DNA from: Planctomycetota bacterium
Lineage (GTDB): Bacteria; Planctomycetota; Phycisphaerae; Phycisphaerales; SM1A02
Direction of reading: 5' to 3'
Assembly (NCBI GenBank): GCA_022564665.1
Contig: JADFKZ010000001.1
Location: 1 to 64,000, forward strand
Length of the DNA stretch: 64,000 bases
In this document: piece by piece, positions 7,689-16,756 of the stretch
Layout: each line of letters begins with the position of its first letter
How positions within the stretch are numbered: position 1 is the first letter of the stretch
Notes under the pieces: model-generated
The model's input: the letters and a program-made list of their open reading frames with translations, nothing else
The model's database searches: none
What the model was told of the DNA's origin: nothing
Position numbers and translations under genes: made by a program

Positions 7689-9110
7689 CTAGCCCCTGGG
7701 GCCGCGTATTCGTTGGCCCCGGCCCTGATCGCCCGCGCTGAGGAAGCCCGAGTAGTTCCTCATCACCAGGTTGGCCTCGATCCGCTGGATCAGGTCCAAT
7801 CCGACGCTGACGACGATCAGCAGGCCGGTCCCCCCCAGAAAGCTTGCCACAAAGAACGGGATCTGCATCTGCTGGGCCACGATGGCGGGGATCACCGCGA
7901 TGATCGCCAGGAACCCCGCCCCGACGTAGGTCACCCGCTCCATGACCGTCTCGAGGTACTCCGCCGTCCTGGGTCCCGGCCGGAGCCCCGGGATGAAGCT
8001 CCCATGGTCCCGAAGCTGCTTGGCCATCTCCTCCGGGCTGAAGACCACCGTCGTCCAGAAATAGCTGAAGAAGTAGATCAGCACGATCTCGCACACCACG
8101 TAGGGGTACTGCCCGGGCTGGATGTTGTTGGACAGAAAGAGGGTAACGTTCACCCACCAGCTCCAGAAGCTTTCGGCGGGGATGAAGGCGGCACGCGTGT
8201 TCATCCACCCGAAGATCGCCGAGGGGAAGATCATCAGTGAGCTGGCGAAGATGATGGGCATGACGCCGGCGTGATTGACCCTCAGCGGAAGGTAGTGCCG
8301 CTGGCCGCCGTAGACCCGCCGGCCCCGGGTATGCTTGGCCTGCTGGATGGGAATCCTCCGCTGGGCGACGGTGATGAGAATGGCGCCGGCCACCACGAAG
8401 ACGAACGCCGCCACCAGGAACAACAGCCCCAACACTCCCAAGGGCGATTCCTGCTGCTGGCTGGGATCGAAGTTCTTGGCGATCCACACCACAGCGTTGG
8501 GCATTCTGGAGATGATCCCCGCCGTTAGGATCAGCGAGACACCGTTGCCGATTCCGTACTTGTCGATCTGCTCGCCCAACCACATCAGAAACATGCTGCC
8601 CGCGGTCAGGGCTGTGATCCCCGCAAAGGTGAATAGGAGCTGGTTGTTGGTTCCGACGGTAAAGACCTGCTGAACCATGCCCTGGGCACCCATGTATTTC
8701 AGCCACATCATGGACTGGACGAAGCACAGCCCAACCGTCGCGTAGCGGGTCCACTCAGTGATCTTCTGCTGACCGGTCGCGCCCTCCTTCTTGAGCTCCT
8801 GGAGCCGCGGCACCGCGTTCTGAAGGAGCTGGAAGATGATCGCCGCGGTGATATAGGGCATGATCCCCAGACCGAAAATGGTCGATCGCCCGAAATCACC
8901 GCCGGTGAAGATGGAGGCATACTCCATGAAGCGGCCGAACCCACCGGCGCCTTCGCTGGCCTTCTTCGCAAAATCCTCCAGCTTCGCCTGATCCACGCCT
9001 GGAAGCGGGATCCAGAACCCGACGCGGTAGATCATCAGCATCGAGAGCGTAAAGAACACCCGGTTGCGGAGATCCGGGATGCGGAAGATGTTGATGAGGG
9101 CCTGGAGCAT
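7689..9110 (-). CDS. secY: Preprotein translocase subunit SecY
   Basis: Channel subunit of the SecYEG translocase in the inner membrane. The 473-residue protein has about ten hydrophobic helices. The first follows LRNRVFFTLSMLMIYRVGFW, with the plug and lateral-gate region GGDFGRSTIFGLGIMPYITA and the cytoplasmic loop RRIPIQQAKHTRGRRVYGG, which has the basic residues that contact the ribosome and SecA. ATG at 9110 (MLQALINIFRIPD) matches the usual SecY start. The open frame extends to a TTG at 9161 without a good ribosome-binding site. It follows rplO as in the spc operon, with a 189-base gap. Confidence 0.96.
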   Translation of the reverse strand: MLQALINIFRIPDLRNRVFFTLSMLMIYRVGFWIPLPGVDQAKLEDFAKKASEGAGGFGRFMEYASIFTGGDFGRSTIFGLGIMPYITAAIIFQLLQNAVPRLQELKKEGATGQQKITEWTRYATVGLCFVQSMMWLKYMGAQGMVQQVFTVGTNNQLLFTFAGITALTAGSMFLMWLGEQIDKYGIGNGVSLILTAGIISRMPNAVVWIAKNFDPSQQQESPLGVLGLLFLVAAFVFVVAGAILITVAQRRIPIQQAKHTRGRRVYGGQRHYLPLRVNHAGVMPIIFASSLMIFPSAIFGWMNTRAAFIPAESFWSWWVNVTLFLSNNIQPGQYPYVVCEIVLIYFFSYFWTTVVFSPEEMAKQLRDHGSFIPGLRPGPRTAEYLETVMERVTYVGAGFLAIIAVIPAIVAQQMQIPFFVASFLGGTGLLIVVSVGLDLIQRIEANLVMRNYSGFLSAGDQGRGQRIRGPRG

Positions 9111-9299
9111 CGAGAAGGGAACCGACGGAGTGACGAAGTGGGCTAGTGCCTCTTCCTGCAAGAGACTTTCGCGTCTCGTTTGCTCCGCAGAAACGCCACA
9201 ATCCCAGGATGTTGCGTGCGGGCAGGTCTCCTCAGCACGCGTAAAAGATTCACCGCGGTGAGTTCTTCCGATTGCGACACTGGCGACGTGGAAACCGCA

Positions 9300-9773
9300 C
9301 TAGGTTTTCCTCGTCCACTTGACCTCGGCCAGCTCATAGACGGTGCCGCCAGCCGTCTCGATCTTGGCCTTCGCCCCGGCGGAGAACTTGGCGGCGGTGA
9401 CATGGAGCGTCTTGGTCAGCTCGCCATCGCCCAGGACCTTCAGCGGGCGAGCCGAATCGCGGACCACACCTGCTTCGGCCAGGCTCTTGGCCGTGACCTC
9501 AGCACCCTCGGCACAGCTCGCCTCCAGCCGGCCGATGTTGACCACGTGGTAGAGGCGACGGAAGCGCGCGTTGCTGAAGCCGCGTTTGGGGATCCGCCGG
9601 AAAAGCGGCATCTGCCCACCCTCGTAGCCCAGTCTTCGCTTCCACCCCGATCTGGAGGCGGCGCCCTTGTGGCCGCGTCCGGAGGTCTTGCCGGTGCCGC
9701 TGGAGTGACCCCGTCCGACGCGGCGGCGGGCCTTGTACCGCCCGGCGATCGGTGTGATCTCGTGAATCATCAT
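9300..9773 (-). CDS. rplO: 50S ribosomal protein L15
   Basis: L15, a late-assembling large-subunit protein. The 157 residues contain the diagnostic glycine- and arginine-rich arm RRRVGRGHSSGTGKTSGRGH and GYEGGQMPLFRRIPKRGFSN. It overlaps the rpsE stop by four bases, so it is translationally coupled. rpmD (L30), which commonly lies between rpsE and rplO, is missing. The gap to secY contains a fragment resembling the CIR module CCGCGGTGAATCTT at about 9249. Confidence 0.96.
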   Translation of the reverse strand: MMIHEITPIAGRYKARRRVGRGHSSGTGKTSGRGHKGAASRSGWKRRLGYEGGQMPLFRRIPKRGFSNARFRRLYHVVNIGRLEASCAEGAEVTAKSLAEAGVVRDSARPLKVLGDGELTKTLHVTAAKFSAGAKAKIETAGGTVYELAEVKWTRKT

Positions 9774-10375
9774 TGGGCTTGCTCCGGGGCGGCTTGGTGG
9801 TCGTCCGCCGCCTCGCCGACACTCGTCGCGGCGGCCGCGGCAACATATGCCTGATTCCGCGCAATCGCCTCTTCGACCTCGGTCAGACCCAGGTCGACGC
9901 CCCTCAGGGCCGCGATCTCCTGCTTTGATCTGAGTTGCTCGAGGCCGTTGACCACCGCCTTGACCAGGTTCTTTGGGTTGTTGGAGCCGTAGGACTTGGT
10001 CAGGCAGTCCTGGAGACCGAGCATCTCCAGGGGGGCGCGGACCGCCGCCCCGGCGATCACCCCCGCTCCCGGGGCGGCCGGAAGAAGACGCACCATGCAG
10101 GCGCCAAAGCGGCCGGTGACGGCATGCGGAATCGTCCGGCCCTGCAAGGGGTATGACCGCATCTTCCGCCGTGCCTCCTTTTGGGCCTTCTCGATGGCGG
10201 GGGGCACCTGGTTGGCCTTGCCATACCCGATGCCGAGCTGACCCTTGCGGTTGCCCACGACGACCTGGGCGGCGAAGCTGAACCGCCGGCCACCCTTGAC
10301 CGTCGCCGCGGTGCGATACACGCCGATCGTCGTCGATTCCAGCGCTGAGGCTTCGTCGAGGATTTCTCTTCGCAT
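9770..10375 (-). CDS. rpsE: 30S ribosomal protein S5
   Basis: S5 of the small subunit, involved in decoding fidelity. The 201 residues have the dsRBD-like N-half (ATVKGGRRFSFAAQVVVGNR, GIGYGKANQVPPAIEKAQ) and the C-half (PGAGVIAGAAVRAPLEMLGL, SYGSNNPKNLVKAVVNGL). It is about 30 residues longer than E. coli S5, with an Ala/Glu-rich tail. ATG 10375 is six bases after the rplR stop. Confidence 0.96.
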   Translation of the reverse strand: MRREILDEASALESTTIGVYRTAATVKGGRRFSFAAQVVVGNRKGQLGIGYGKANQVPPAIEKAQKEARRKMRSYPLQGRTIPHAVTGRFGACMVRLLPAAPGAGVIAGAAVRAPLEMLGLQDCLTKSYGSNNPKNLVKAVVNGLEQLRSKQEIAALRGVDLGLTEVEEAIARNQAYVAAAAATSVGEAADDHQAAPEQAQ

Positions 10376-10381
10376 CGGTGA

Positions 10382-10753
10382 CTAGAACTCCAATCCGCCT
10401 TTGCGGGCCGCGTCCGCAAGCGCCCTGATCCGACCGTGAAAAGCATACCCCGCCCGGTCAAAGACGACCCGGCGGACACCCGCCTTGGCCGCGTCCTCGG
10501 CGAGCAGGCGGCCCACCGTCGCCGCGGCTTCGCAGTTGCCGCCGCCGGCTTTGGACTTCCCGACAATGCGGGGCGAGACGCTCGAGACGGCCAGAAGCGT
10601 TCTGCCGGAAAGGTCGTCAATGATCTGCGCGTAGATGTGCCGCAGGGAGCGGAACACCGACAGCCGGGGCCGGCTCGGCGAGCCGAGGATTCGCTTGCGA
10701 ATGCCTCTCTTGCGGCGGGCTCGACGCTGGATCTTGGAGGGGACGGGGGACAT
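10382..10753 (-). CDS. rplR: 50S ribosomal protein L18
   Basis: L18 binds 5S rRNA. The 123 residues contain [38 protein letters not shown] and the C-terminal [20 protein letters not shown], all standard. The order rplF-rplR-rpsE is normal. The 53-base spacer to rplF holds a simple repeat (see 10757-10804) instead of a tight junction. Confidence 0.96.
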   Translation of the reverse strand: MSPVPSKIQRRARRKRGIRKRILGSPSRPRLSVFRSLRHIYAQIIDDLSGRTLLAVSSVSPRIVGKSKAGGGNCEAAATVGRLLAEDAAKAGVRRVVFDRAGYAFHGRIRALADAARKGGLEF

Positions 10754-10756
10754 GGG

Positions 10757-10804
10757 GTTTTCTGATTAGGTCTTGGGTTCTTGGTCTTGAGTCTTGAGCA
10801 TTCA
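10757..10804. repeat. Simple heptamer-like tract in the rplF-rplR spacer
   Basis: The spacer reads as imperfect tandem units of about 7-12 bases (TCTTGGGTTC, TTGGTCTTGAG, TCTTGAGCATTC). The same kind of low-complexity tract occurs at 25868-25890 and 50901-50955. It has no coding capacity and interrupts an operon that is otherwise tightly packed. Confidence 0.6.
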
Positions 10805-10806
10805 GT

Positions 10807-11364
10807 CTAGGTGCCGAAGACCTTGCCCTGCTTCCGCAGGACCACCTCATCGGTGTACTTGATCCCCTTGCCGTTGTAGGGCTCGGGGCGCCTGACGGCA
10901 CGGACCCGGGCCGCGAACTGGCCGACCATCTGCTTGTCACACCCCGCCACCAAGATGACGTTGCGCTCCACAGTGATCTCGATCCCCTCAGGGACCGACA
11001 GATCGACGGGGTTGGTGAAGCCCACGGAGAGCCGCAGCGACCCTCCTGCGGCCTTGGCCCCCCACCCGACACCAACGACCTCGAGCTTTCTGGTGTAGCC
11101 GTCGGTGACGCCGCGAATCATGTTGGCGATCAGCGCCCGGGTGAGCCCCCAGTAGGCGCGCATCTGACCGATCCTGGTCTGCTCAGGAGCGATCGAGCAG
11201 ATGATCCGGTTCTCCTGCTCGTCCCATGTCACCGAGACCTCCGGCCGGTGGACCATCGACAGCTTCCCCCGGGGACCCTCGACGGCCACGGCGCGGATCT
11301 GCGGGTCGATCGTGACGCGCACACCGGCGGGGACGCCGATTGGTTTCTTGCCGATTCGGGACAT
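10807..11364 (-). CDS. rplF: 50S ribosomal protein L6
   Basis: L6 lies near the GTPase centre of the large subunit. The 185 residues open with MSRIGKKPIGVPAGVRVTID and contain the second-domain signature GYTRKLEVVGVGWGAKAAGG and the C-terminal RRPEPYNGKGIKYTDEVVLR, with the KG-KY-E motif. Length is standard. The 123-base gap upstream to rpsH contains an inverted repeat AGCGAGG (11406-11412)/CCTCGCT (11424-11430). Confidence 0.96.
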   Translation of the reverse strand: MSRIGKKPIGVPAGVRVTIDPQIRAVAVEGPRGKLSMVHRPEVSVTWDEQENRIICSIAPEQTRIGQMRAYWGLTRALIANMIRGVTDGYTRKLEVVGVGWGAKAAGGSLRLSVGFTNPVDLSVPEGIEITVERNVILVAGCDKQMVGQFAARVRAVRRPEPYNGKGIKYTDEVVLRKQGKVFGT

Positions 11365-11487
11365 GGGTCTTGAAGCGACTACCCTGGAGTACTCATGAAC
11401 GTCGTAGCGAGGGCAACGAGAAGCCTCGCTGGCAAGGAGGTGAAGGGATGAAGATAAGAAACGGAGATTCTGAGTTCTGACATTCCG

Positions 11488-11886
11488 CTAGCTCACGATG
11501 GCGACGACCTCGCCGCCGACATTCTCTTCCCGGCAGCGGCGGTCGCTCATCACGCCCCGGGAAGTCGAGACGATCGCGATTCCCAGCCCCTGCATCGGCC
11601 GGGGCAGGTCGCGGACCGGACGGTAGATTCGCCGGCCCACCTTTGAGGCGCGCTCGATCCGATTCAGGATCTGCTCCCCCCTTGGCCCATACTTCATCTG
11701 GATCCGGAGAATGCCCTGGCAGCCGTCATCGATCACGTCGTGCGAGACGATGTAGCCCTCCTCGGCAAGCACCCGGGCCACGCCGCGGTTGAGCTTATTG
11801 TTCAGACAGTTGACAGAGGGCCGGCGGTTTCGCACGGCGTTGCGAATCCTGGTAAGCATGTCGGCGGTGAGATCTTGCTGGGACAT
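11488..11886 (-). CDS. rpsH: 30S ribosomal protein S8
   Basis: S8 binds helix 21 of 16S rRNA and in E. coli represses the spc operon. The 132 residues include MLTRIRNAVRNRRPSVNCL, LAEEGYIVSHDVIDDG and the C-terminal signature TSRGVMSDRRCREENVGGEV, with the conserved STS/G-G-MSD loop. Length is normal. It lies between rpsN and rplF as expected. Confidence 0.96.
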   Translation of the reverse strand: MSQQDLTADMLTRIRNAVRNRRPSVNCLNNKLNRGVARVLAEEGYIVSHDVIDDGCQGILRIQMKYGPRGEQILNRIERASKVGRRIYRPVRDLPRPMQGLGIAIVSTSRGVMSDRRCREENVGGEVVAIVS

Positions 11887-11937
11887 GGGTGGAGGGAAGG
11901 AGTCCGGGTGCAGGGTTCGGGGTTCAGGGGTGGCCGC

Positions 11938-12123
11938 CTACCAGCTGGCTTTTCGCATGCCGGGGATCAGTCCGCGGAGCGCCAGCTCGCGCAGGACAAT
12001 TCGGCTGACGCCGAACTTGCGGTACACCCCGCGTGCCCGGCCGGTGATCTGGCAACGGTTCCTCTTTCGGGTGGAAAACTTCGGTTCCTTCTTCATCCTG
12101 ACAAAGACGCGTTTGCTGGCCAT
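11938..12123 (-). CDS. rpsN: 30S ribosomal protein S14, short zinc-free variant
   Basis: A 61-residue S14, beginning [20 protein letters not shown] and ending [18 protein letters not shown], as in the short type-Z form. The type-Z zinc ribbon (CxxC...CxxC) is lost: only the first Cys remains ([10 protein letters not shown]), and the second pair reads [11 protein letters not shown]. The result is a short, C- protein that keeps the length and C-terminus of the zinc form. ATG 12123 is selected because the longer open frame runs into rplE. It sits between rplE and rpsH as usual. Confidence 0.94.
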   Translation of the reverse strand: MASKRVFVRMKKEPKFSTRKRNRCQITGRARGVYRKFGVSRIVLRELALRGLIPGMRKASW

Positions 12124-12161
12124 AGTAGTAAGACTCACATGCGATAACCGACAACCGGCGG

Positions 12162-12737
12162 CTATTCCTTTTTCACAAACGGCATACCCAATTCCTGCAG
12201 GACGAAGCGGCTCCTTTCGGGATTGGAGTTCTCCAAGACAATGTTGATGTTCATGCCGTGACTGAAGCTGACCTTGGCCATGTTGATCTCGGGCCACACC
12301 GCCTGCTCAGTCAGACCCAGGGAATAGTTGCCGGCGGAGTCGAAAGCTGTGCTCTTGAGCCCGCGGAAGTCCCTGATCCGCGGGATGGCGAGGTTGATCA
12401 GCCGATCAAGGAAGTGCCACATCCTGTCACGGCGGATCGTTACCATGAATGCCGACGGCGCGCCCTCGCGCACCTTGAAGTTGGCAACTGATTTTCTGGC
12501 CTTGATGACGACCGGCCGCTGTCCGGTGGTGGTCGCAATCGTGTCTCTGACGGAATCATGAATCTCGGATTTCAGCTTCTGGTTCTCCAGGAACCGCCCA
12601 ATACCGCAGTTGATAACGATTTTGGAGAGTCTGGGAATCTGATGCGCGTTGGGCAGGCCGAACTTTTTCGCCGCATCAGGGGCGATACGCTCGGTGTAGA
12701 GCTTCTGAAGGCGGGGATTGTGGCGCGTGGCCGCCAT
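12162..12737 (-). CDS. rplE: 50S ribosomal protein L5
   Basis: L5 binds 5S rRNA and contacts S13 in the intersubunit bridge. The 191 residues starting at ATG 12737 ([20 protein letters not shown]) include the L5 signature [20 protein letters not shown] and the arm [20 protein letters not shown]. The C-terminal domain has [13 protein letters not shown]. The longer open frame upstream overlaps rplX and has no family match. It is ten bases downstream of rplX. Confidence 0.96.
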   Translation of the reverse strand: MAATRHNPRLQKLYTERIAPDAAKKFGLPNAHQIPRLSKIVINCGIGRFLENQKLKSEIHDSVRDTIATTTGQRPVVIKARKSVANFKVREGAPSAFMVTIRRDRMWHFLDRLINLAIPRIRDFRGLKSTAFDSAGNYSLGLTEQAVWPEINMAKVSFSHGMNINIVLENSNPERSRFVLQELGMPFVKKE

Positions 12738-12747
12738 GGCGGAACTC

Positions 12748-13086
12748 CTAGGAACCCTTCCTCGGACCATGCAGGGTATGCAACTCCCGTCCGGTCCGGA
12801 CACTGAGTCGCACCTTAGACCCGTCGGGCTTCGTCACCCACTTGACCCGCGTCGGCTTGCCGTCGACGACGGGGCTGACGTTGCTGATATGGATGGGCAT
12901 CTCCCGGCGGACGATTCCACCCTGCGGGTTGGCCTGGGTGGGCTTGAGGTGCTTGGCCCGGACGTTGACGCCCTGAACGACCACGCGGTCCGCGTCGACA
13001 AGCACGCGCAGCACCTCCCCGGTCGCCCCCCGGTCATTGCCGCTGGTGACGATCACCATGTCCCCCTTGCGGATGTGCCGTGGCAT
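12748..13086 (-). CDS. rplX: 50S ribosomal protein L24
   Basis: L24 starts large-subunit assembly. The 112 residues from ATG 13086 (MPRHIRKGDMVIVTSGNDRG) show the KOW motif in the first 30 residues, and the standard QGVNVRAKHLKPTQANPQGG and REMPIHISNVSPV segments. The start is one base after the rplN stop. A TTG further upstream would overlap rplN and is not needed. Confidence 0.96.
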   Translation of the reverse strand: MPRHIRKGDMVIVTSGNDRGATGEVLRVLVDADRVVVQGVNVRAKHLKPTQANPQGGIVRREMPIHISNVSPVVDGKPTRVKWVTKPDGSKVRLSVRTGRELHTLHGPRKGS

Positions 13087-13087
13087 C

Positions 13088-13474
13088 TCAGACAACCTCC
13101 GAGGCAAGGGAAACGATCTTCATGTAGTTCATTTCGCGAAGCTCCCTCGCCACCGCACCGAAGATGCGAGTGCCCCGCGGGTTTCCGTCCTTCTCGATGA
13201 GCACACAGGCATTGGAGTCGAAGCGGACATAGGAGCCGTCGTAGCGGCGAGTGGGAAACCTGGTGCGGACGATTACGGCACACACAATGTCCCCCGCCTT
13301 GATCTCGGAGTTGGGCAGCGCCTTTTTGACCGAACAGGTCACACGGTCGCCAACACCGGCGATGCGGCGGGTGAACCGGCCGCGGGCGGTCGATCCCCCC
13401 AGCACGCCGATCACCGAGACCACCTTGGCCCCGCTGTTGTCAGCCACCGCCATCCTGGTTTCCTTCTGAATCAT
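13088..13474 (-). CDS. rplN: 50S ribosomal protein L14
   Basis: L14 forms intersubunit bridges. The 128 residues from ATG 13474 begin [20 protein letters not shown], with the family signature [20 protein letters not shown] and [20 protein letters not shown]. It overlaps the rpsQ stop by four bases and is followed by rplX with one base between. Confidence 0.97.
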   Translation of the reverse strand: MIQKETRMAVADNSGAKVVSVIGVLGGSTARGRFTRRIAGVGDRVTCSVKKALPNSEIKAGDIVCAVIVRTRFPTRRYDGSYVRFDSNACVLIEKDGNPRGTRIFGAVARELREMNYMKIVSLASEVV

Positions 13475-13770
13475 GGTTCGCCCGATGAACCGCGCCCGGC
13501 AGCGGGCTGCAGGACGCGGAGCAGCGTCCAGAAGGTGTTCTTGGAGATCGGGCGGCATTCGGCGATCTCCACGCGATCACCGACCTTGGAGACGTTGGCC
13601 TCGTCGTGCACGTGAAGCACCGTGCGCCGGCGGACGAGCTTGCCGTACTTTGGGTGCGGCGCGCTGTAGTTGATCGTGACCTTGCGGGTCTTGTCACGCC
13701 GATCGGACTGGACCACACCGATCCGCCGGGGCGAGCGTTGGGGAATCACGATTTCCTTGCGGTGAGCCAT
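13471..13770 (-). CDS. rpsQ: 30S ribosomal protein S17
   Basis: S17, a primary 16S-binding protein. The 99 residues contain [40 protein letters not shown] and the signature [19 protein letters not shown] short Gly/Ser tail follows. It overlaps rplN by four bases, so the two are translationally coupled. Confidence 0.96.
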   Translation of the reverse strand: MAHRKEIVIPQRSPRRIGVVQSDRRDKTRKVTINYSAPHPKYGKLVRRRTVLHVHDEANVSKVGDRVEIAECRPISKNTFWTLLRVLQPAAGRGSSGEP

Positions 13771-13805
13771 GGTTGGGCCTCGGTCGCTCGCTGCGGCGAG
13801 CCGAT

Positions 13806-13997
13806 CTATCGCCGGAGGCGACTCGCTTTCTCCGTCAGCAGCCGGGCAATGTCCCGACGGGTCTTGGCGAACTGCGAGGTGTCTTCGATCTTCTCGGTCA
13901 CCGCCTGGGTCCGCAGGTCATAGCGTTTCTGGCGGAGCCGCTTGACCTCGACGGCGATCTCTTCGTCGCTCAGCTTTTGAATTTCCTTTGCCTTCAT
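13806..13997 (-). CDS. rpmC: 50S ribosomal protein L29
   Basis: L29 lies at the peptide exit tunnel. The 63 residues are a two-helix hairpin: MKAKEIQKLSDEEIAVEVKR and the typical QFAKTRRDIARLLTEKAS. The order rplP-rpmC-rpsQ is normal. An open frame extends beyond, but ATG 13997 gives exactly the family start. Confidence 0.95.
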   Translation of the reverse strand: MKAKEIQKLSDEEIAVEVKRLRQKRYDLRTQAVTEKIEDTSQFAKTRRDIARLLTEKASRLRR

Positions 13998-14023
13998 TGA
14001 TTAAATAAGGTGATGGGTGATGG

Positions 14024-14440
14024 TTAGACGGCGAGGCGGCGGCCCACAAAGCGGCAGCGGACGGGCATCTTGTGGGCGATGCGGGCGAGCGCCTGTTTGG
14101 CAATCGTCTCCTGGACCCCCGCGATCTCATAGAGCACCGTGCCGGGCTTGACGCAGGCCGCCCAGAAATTGGTGTCGGCCTTCCCCTTGCCCATTCGCGT
14201 CTCCAACGGCTTCTTGGAGACGGGCTTGTCGGGAAAGATTCTGATAAAGACCTTGCCCTGGCGTCTCAGGAAGTGCTGGGCGGCGATACGACCGGCCTCG
14301 ATCTGGCGGGCGGAGATCCAGTGGGCTTCAAGCGACTGGAGACCGTAGTCCCCGAACGCGACATAGTTGCCGCGCGTGGCCCGGCCCTTGAGCGTGCCAC
14401 GCTGCTGCTTGCGGAACTTGATTCGCTTGGGCATCTTCAT
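14024..14440 (-). CDS. rplP: 50S ribosomal protein L16
   Basis: L16 helps organise the A-site region of the large subunit. The 138 residues contain MPKRIKFRKQQRGTLKGRAT, GRIAAQHFLRRQGKVFIRIF and the C-terminal KMPVRCRFVGRR. ATG 14440 (MKMPKRIKF) or the in-frame ATG at 14434 can serve as start. The coding region overlaps nothing, but the longer open frame would run into the end of rpsC. Confidence 0.96.
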   Translation of the reverse strand: MKMPKRIKFRKQQRGTLKGRATRGNYVAFGDYGLQSLEAHWISARQIEAGRIAAQHFLRRQGKVFIRIFPDKPVSKKPLETRMGKGKADTNFWAACVKPGTVLYEIAGVQETIAKQALARIAHKMPVRCRFVGRRLAV

Positions 14441-14465
14441 CGGATCAGGTCCTGCCGCGCCGCGG

Positions 14466-15170
14466 TCAGCGACGACCGCGGGCTCGAGCCCGAGCACCCG
14501 CCGCTCTGGAGTCCGGCTGCTCCTCCTCGCTGTCCGTATACATACCGTTGAAGATCCATACCTTCACGCCGATGGAACCGTACGTTGTGTGGCTGGTCAC
14601 ACTGGCGTAGTCTACGTTGGCCTGAAGCGTGGAAAGCGGGATTGACCCGAGACGCGACTGGAACCTTCGCGACATCTCCGCGCCGCCGAGCCGCCCCGAC
14701 AGCTGAATACGGGCGCCCAAGGCGCCCGCGTGCATGGCGGCCTCACACCGCTGCTTGACCATCCGCCGGAAGTTCGACCGCTTCTTCATCTGCTCGGCCA
14801 CTGCTTCTGCAACAAGCTTGGCGTTCGTGTCAGGGTTGGCGACTTCGATGATCTTCGTCGAAACCTTGCGCCCAGTGAGCGCCTGCAAGTCCTGAGTGAG
14901 CTTATCGATCTCCTGCCCCTTGGGCCCGATGACCAGCCCCGGCCGGGCGGTCTTGAGAATGACGGTCAGCTCCTCGCGCGTCCGCTCGATGTGGATGTCG
15001 GAGACCGCGGCAAATGGAGGCGTGCGGTTCAGCCGGCGATCCACGTACTCGCGGATCCTGTAATCCTCCACGAGCAGCTCGGCAAACAATGCCTTCGGGG
15101 CATACCACCTTGACTTGTGCCCCTCCGTCACGCCGACGCGAAAGCCGAAAGGATGGGTCTTTTGTCCCAT
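14466..15170 (-). CDS. rpsC: 30S ribosomal protein S3
   Basis: S3 lines the mRNA entry channel. The 234 residues open MGQKTHPFGFRVGVTEGHKS. They contain the KH domain with the GxxG loop (TARPGLVIGPKGQEIDKLTQ) and the C-domain signature GAEMSRRFQSRLGSIPLSTL with YGSIGVKVWIFNG. A basic Arg/Ala tail (GARARARGRR) ends the protein. It starts three bases after the rplV stop. Confidence 0.97.
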   Translation of the reverse strand: MGQKTHPFGFRVGVTEGHKSRWYAPKALFAELLVEDYRIREYVDRRLNRTPPFAAVSDIHIERTREELTVILKTARPGLVIGPKGQEIDKLTQDLQALTGRKVSTKIIEVANPDTNAKLVAEAVAEQMKKRSNFRRMVKQRCEAAMHAGALGARIQLSGRLGGAEMSRRFQSRLGSIPLSTLQANVDYASVTSHTTYGSIGVKVWIFNGMYTDSEEEQPDSRAAGARARARGRR

Positions 15171-15173
15171 GGG

Positions 15174-15506
15174 TCAGCTCTTCTCGGCCAAGCCAATACG
15201 AAGATGGCTGGTCCGCTTGCGGAAGGGATGGGCTCGGCCCCGGTCCTTGGGACGCCAGCGTTTCTGGACTGGTCCCGCATCCACCGATGACTCGGCTACG
15301 TACAGGTTGTGGACATCCGCATCCTTCTCCTCGGCGTTGGCGACCGCGCTTCGAAGGACCGCACGGAAGTACCAGGCAGCGCGCTTTTTGCAAAACTCCA
15401 GCGCGGTGAGCGCTTCGTCGATCTTCTTGCCCCGGATCATATTGGCCACGCCCCTGGCCTTGCGGGGTGCGATATGAGCGTAGAGATGAGTCGCCTTAAA
15501 GCTCAT
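15174..15506 (-). CDS. rplV: 50S ribosomal protein L22
   Basis: L22 lines the peptide exit tunnel. The 110 residues read KATHLYAHIAPRKARGVANM at the start, with AVLRSAVANAEEKDADVHNL in the middle. The C-terminal beta hairpin is RKRTSHLRIGLAEKS in place of the usual R-T-SHI-I-V. Neighbours rpsS and rpsC are in standard order. Confidence 0.96.
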   Translation of the reverse strand: MSFKATHLYAHIAPRKARGVANMIRGKKIDEALTALEFCKKRAAWYFRAVLRSAVANAEEKDADVHNLYVAESSVDAGPVQKRWRPKDRGRAHPFRKRTSHLRIGLAEKS

Positions 15507-15521
15507 GGTATCGACTCGCCG

Positions 15522-15803
15522 TTAGCTCTTCCTGATCCCTTCCTTCTTGTTCGAGTGCCCCCGGAACAGCCTCGTCGGGCTGAACTCCCCGAGCTTGTGG
15601 CCAACCATGTCCTCCGTGCAGAAGACATCAGTGAATATCTTGCCGTTGTGAACCTGGAACGTGTGCCCAACGAACTCGGGGACGATGGTGCAGGCTCTGG
15701 CCCAGGTCTTCACCGGAACATGCTGGTTCGCCACGTTGAGCCGTTGAACCTTGCGGTAGAGCTTCTCGTCCACGAACGGGCCTTTTTTTAATGATCGAGA
15801 CAT
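15522..15803 (-). CDS. rpsS: 30S ribosomal protein S19
   Basis: S19 in the small-subunit head. The 93 residues start [20 protein letters not shown] at ATG 15803 and contain the signature [38 protein letters not shown]. The open frame continues upstream into the 74-base spacer to rplB but has no S19 sequence there. Confidence 0.96.
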   Translation of the reverse strand: MSRSLKKGPFVDEKLYRKVQRLNVANQHVPVKTWARACTIVPEFVGHTFQVHNGKIFTDVFCTEDMVGHKLGEFSPTRLFRGHSNKKEGIRKS

Positions 15804-15877
15804 TGCTGGACAACCTCGAAACAGGAAGTTTAGGCTACGTAGGCACGAATCACGAATTCCAGCCGGCAAACCCGGCC

Positions 15878-16732
15878 CTACAACTTCAACTGTCCATACC
15901 GCTTCGACTTCCGACGCCGCAGTATCCGGGCATCGGTCCAACGACCACGAGGACGGGTGCGGCCGCCCTTGGACTTGGTTCCCGAGGCGCTGGCGGGCTC
16001 ACGGCCCCCCTTGGATCGACCCTCCCCACCGCCCAGTGGATGGCAGGCGTGATCCTTGGCGACCCCCCGCACCTTTGGCCGGCGGCCGCGCCACCGGTTC
16101 CGCCCCGCCTTGCCGAGCTTGACGTTCTGATGGTCGGTGTTGCCCAACTGTCCAATCGTCGCCCGGCAGGCCACCGACACCTGCCGGATCTCGCCGGAAG
16201 GAAGGACCAGCGTGGCCCACCTGCCCTCCTTGTTGCTCAGCTTGGCACCCGACCCGGCCGAGCGGCACAGCGCGCCATGCTTGCCGGGCTCGAACTCGAT
16301 GTTGTGGACGGTGAGACCTGTCGGAATGTGCTTCAGGGGCATGCAGTTTCCCGGCTTGGGCTCCGCACCGCTGCCCGAGCTGACGACCGTCACCCCGTCG
16401 GTGAGGCCGATCGGAGCAAGGATGTACCTCTTCGTGCCGTCAGCGTACTCCAGGAGGGCGATATGAGAGGTCCGGTTGGGGTCGTACTCGATTCCGAGAA
16501 CCGTCGCCGGCATGTCGTCCTTGGTTCGCCTGAAGTCGATGAGGCGATACCGCCGCTTGTGCCCGCCGCCGCGGCCATGCACCGTGATCTTGCCCTGGTT
16601 GTTCCGGCCACCGGTCTTGGTCAGCGGCCGCAGGAGGGATTTTTCCGGCCGCTTCCTGGTGACCTCGGCGTTGAGGTTCACGGAGGCATGCCGCCGGGAG
16701 CTGGTCGTGGGTTTGTAGGTTCGAATGGGCAT
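15878..16732 (-). CDS. rplB: 50S ribosomal protein L2
   Basis: L2 is one of the proteins closest to the peptidyl transferase centre. The 284 residues contain [40 protein letters not shown], and the C-terminal region [20 protein letters not shown], where most bacteria have MNPVDHPHGGGEGR. The conserved catalytic-centre histidine of PHGGGEG is present as HPLGGGEG, with His-Pro-Leu in place of His-Pro-His. The basic tail ([19 protein letters not shown]) is normal. Confidence 0.96.
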   Translation of the reverse strand: MPIRTYKPTTSSRRHASVNLNAEVTRKRPEKSLLRPLTKTGGRNNQGKITVHGRGGGHKRRYRLIDFRRTKDDMPATVLGIEYDPNRTSHIALLEYADGTKRYILAPIGLTDGVTVVSSGSGAEPKPGNCMPLKHIPTGLTVHNIEFEPGKHGALCRSAGSGAKLSNKEGRWATLVLPSGEIRQVSVACRATIGQLGNTDHQNVKLGKAGRNRWRGRRPKVRGVAKDHACHPLGGGEGRSKGGREPASASGTKSKGGRTRPRGRWTDARILRRRKSKRYGQLKL

Positions 16733-16756
16733 GACTCGGGGGTCTTGGGTTTCGGG

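Noticed and set aside
7441-8754. A 437-codon minus-strand frame overlapping secY in another frame
   Set aside because: SecY in the other frame is a perfect family match; the overlap frame is low complexity and extends into repeat DNA.
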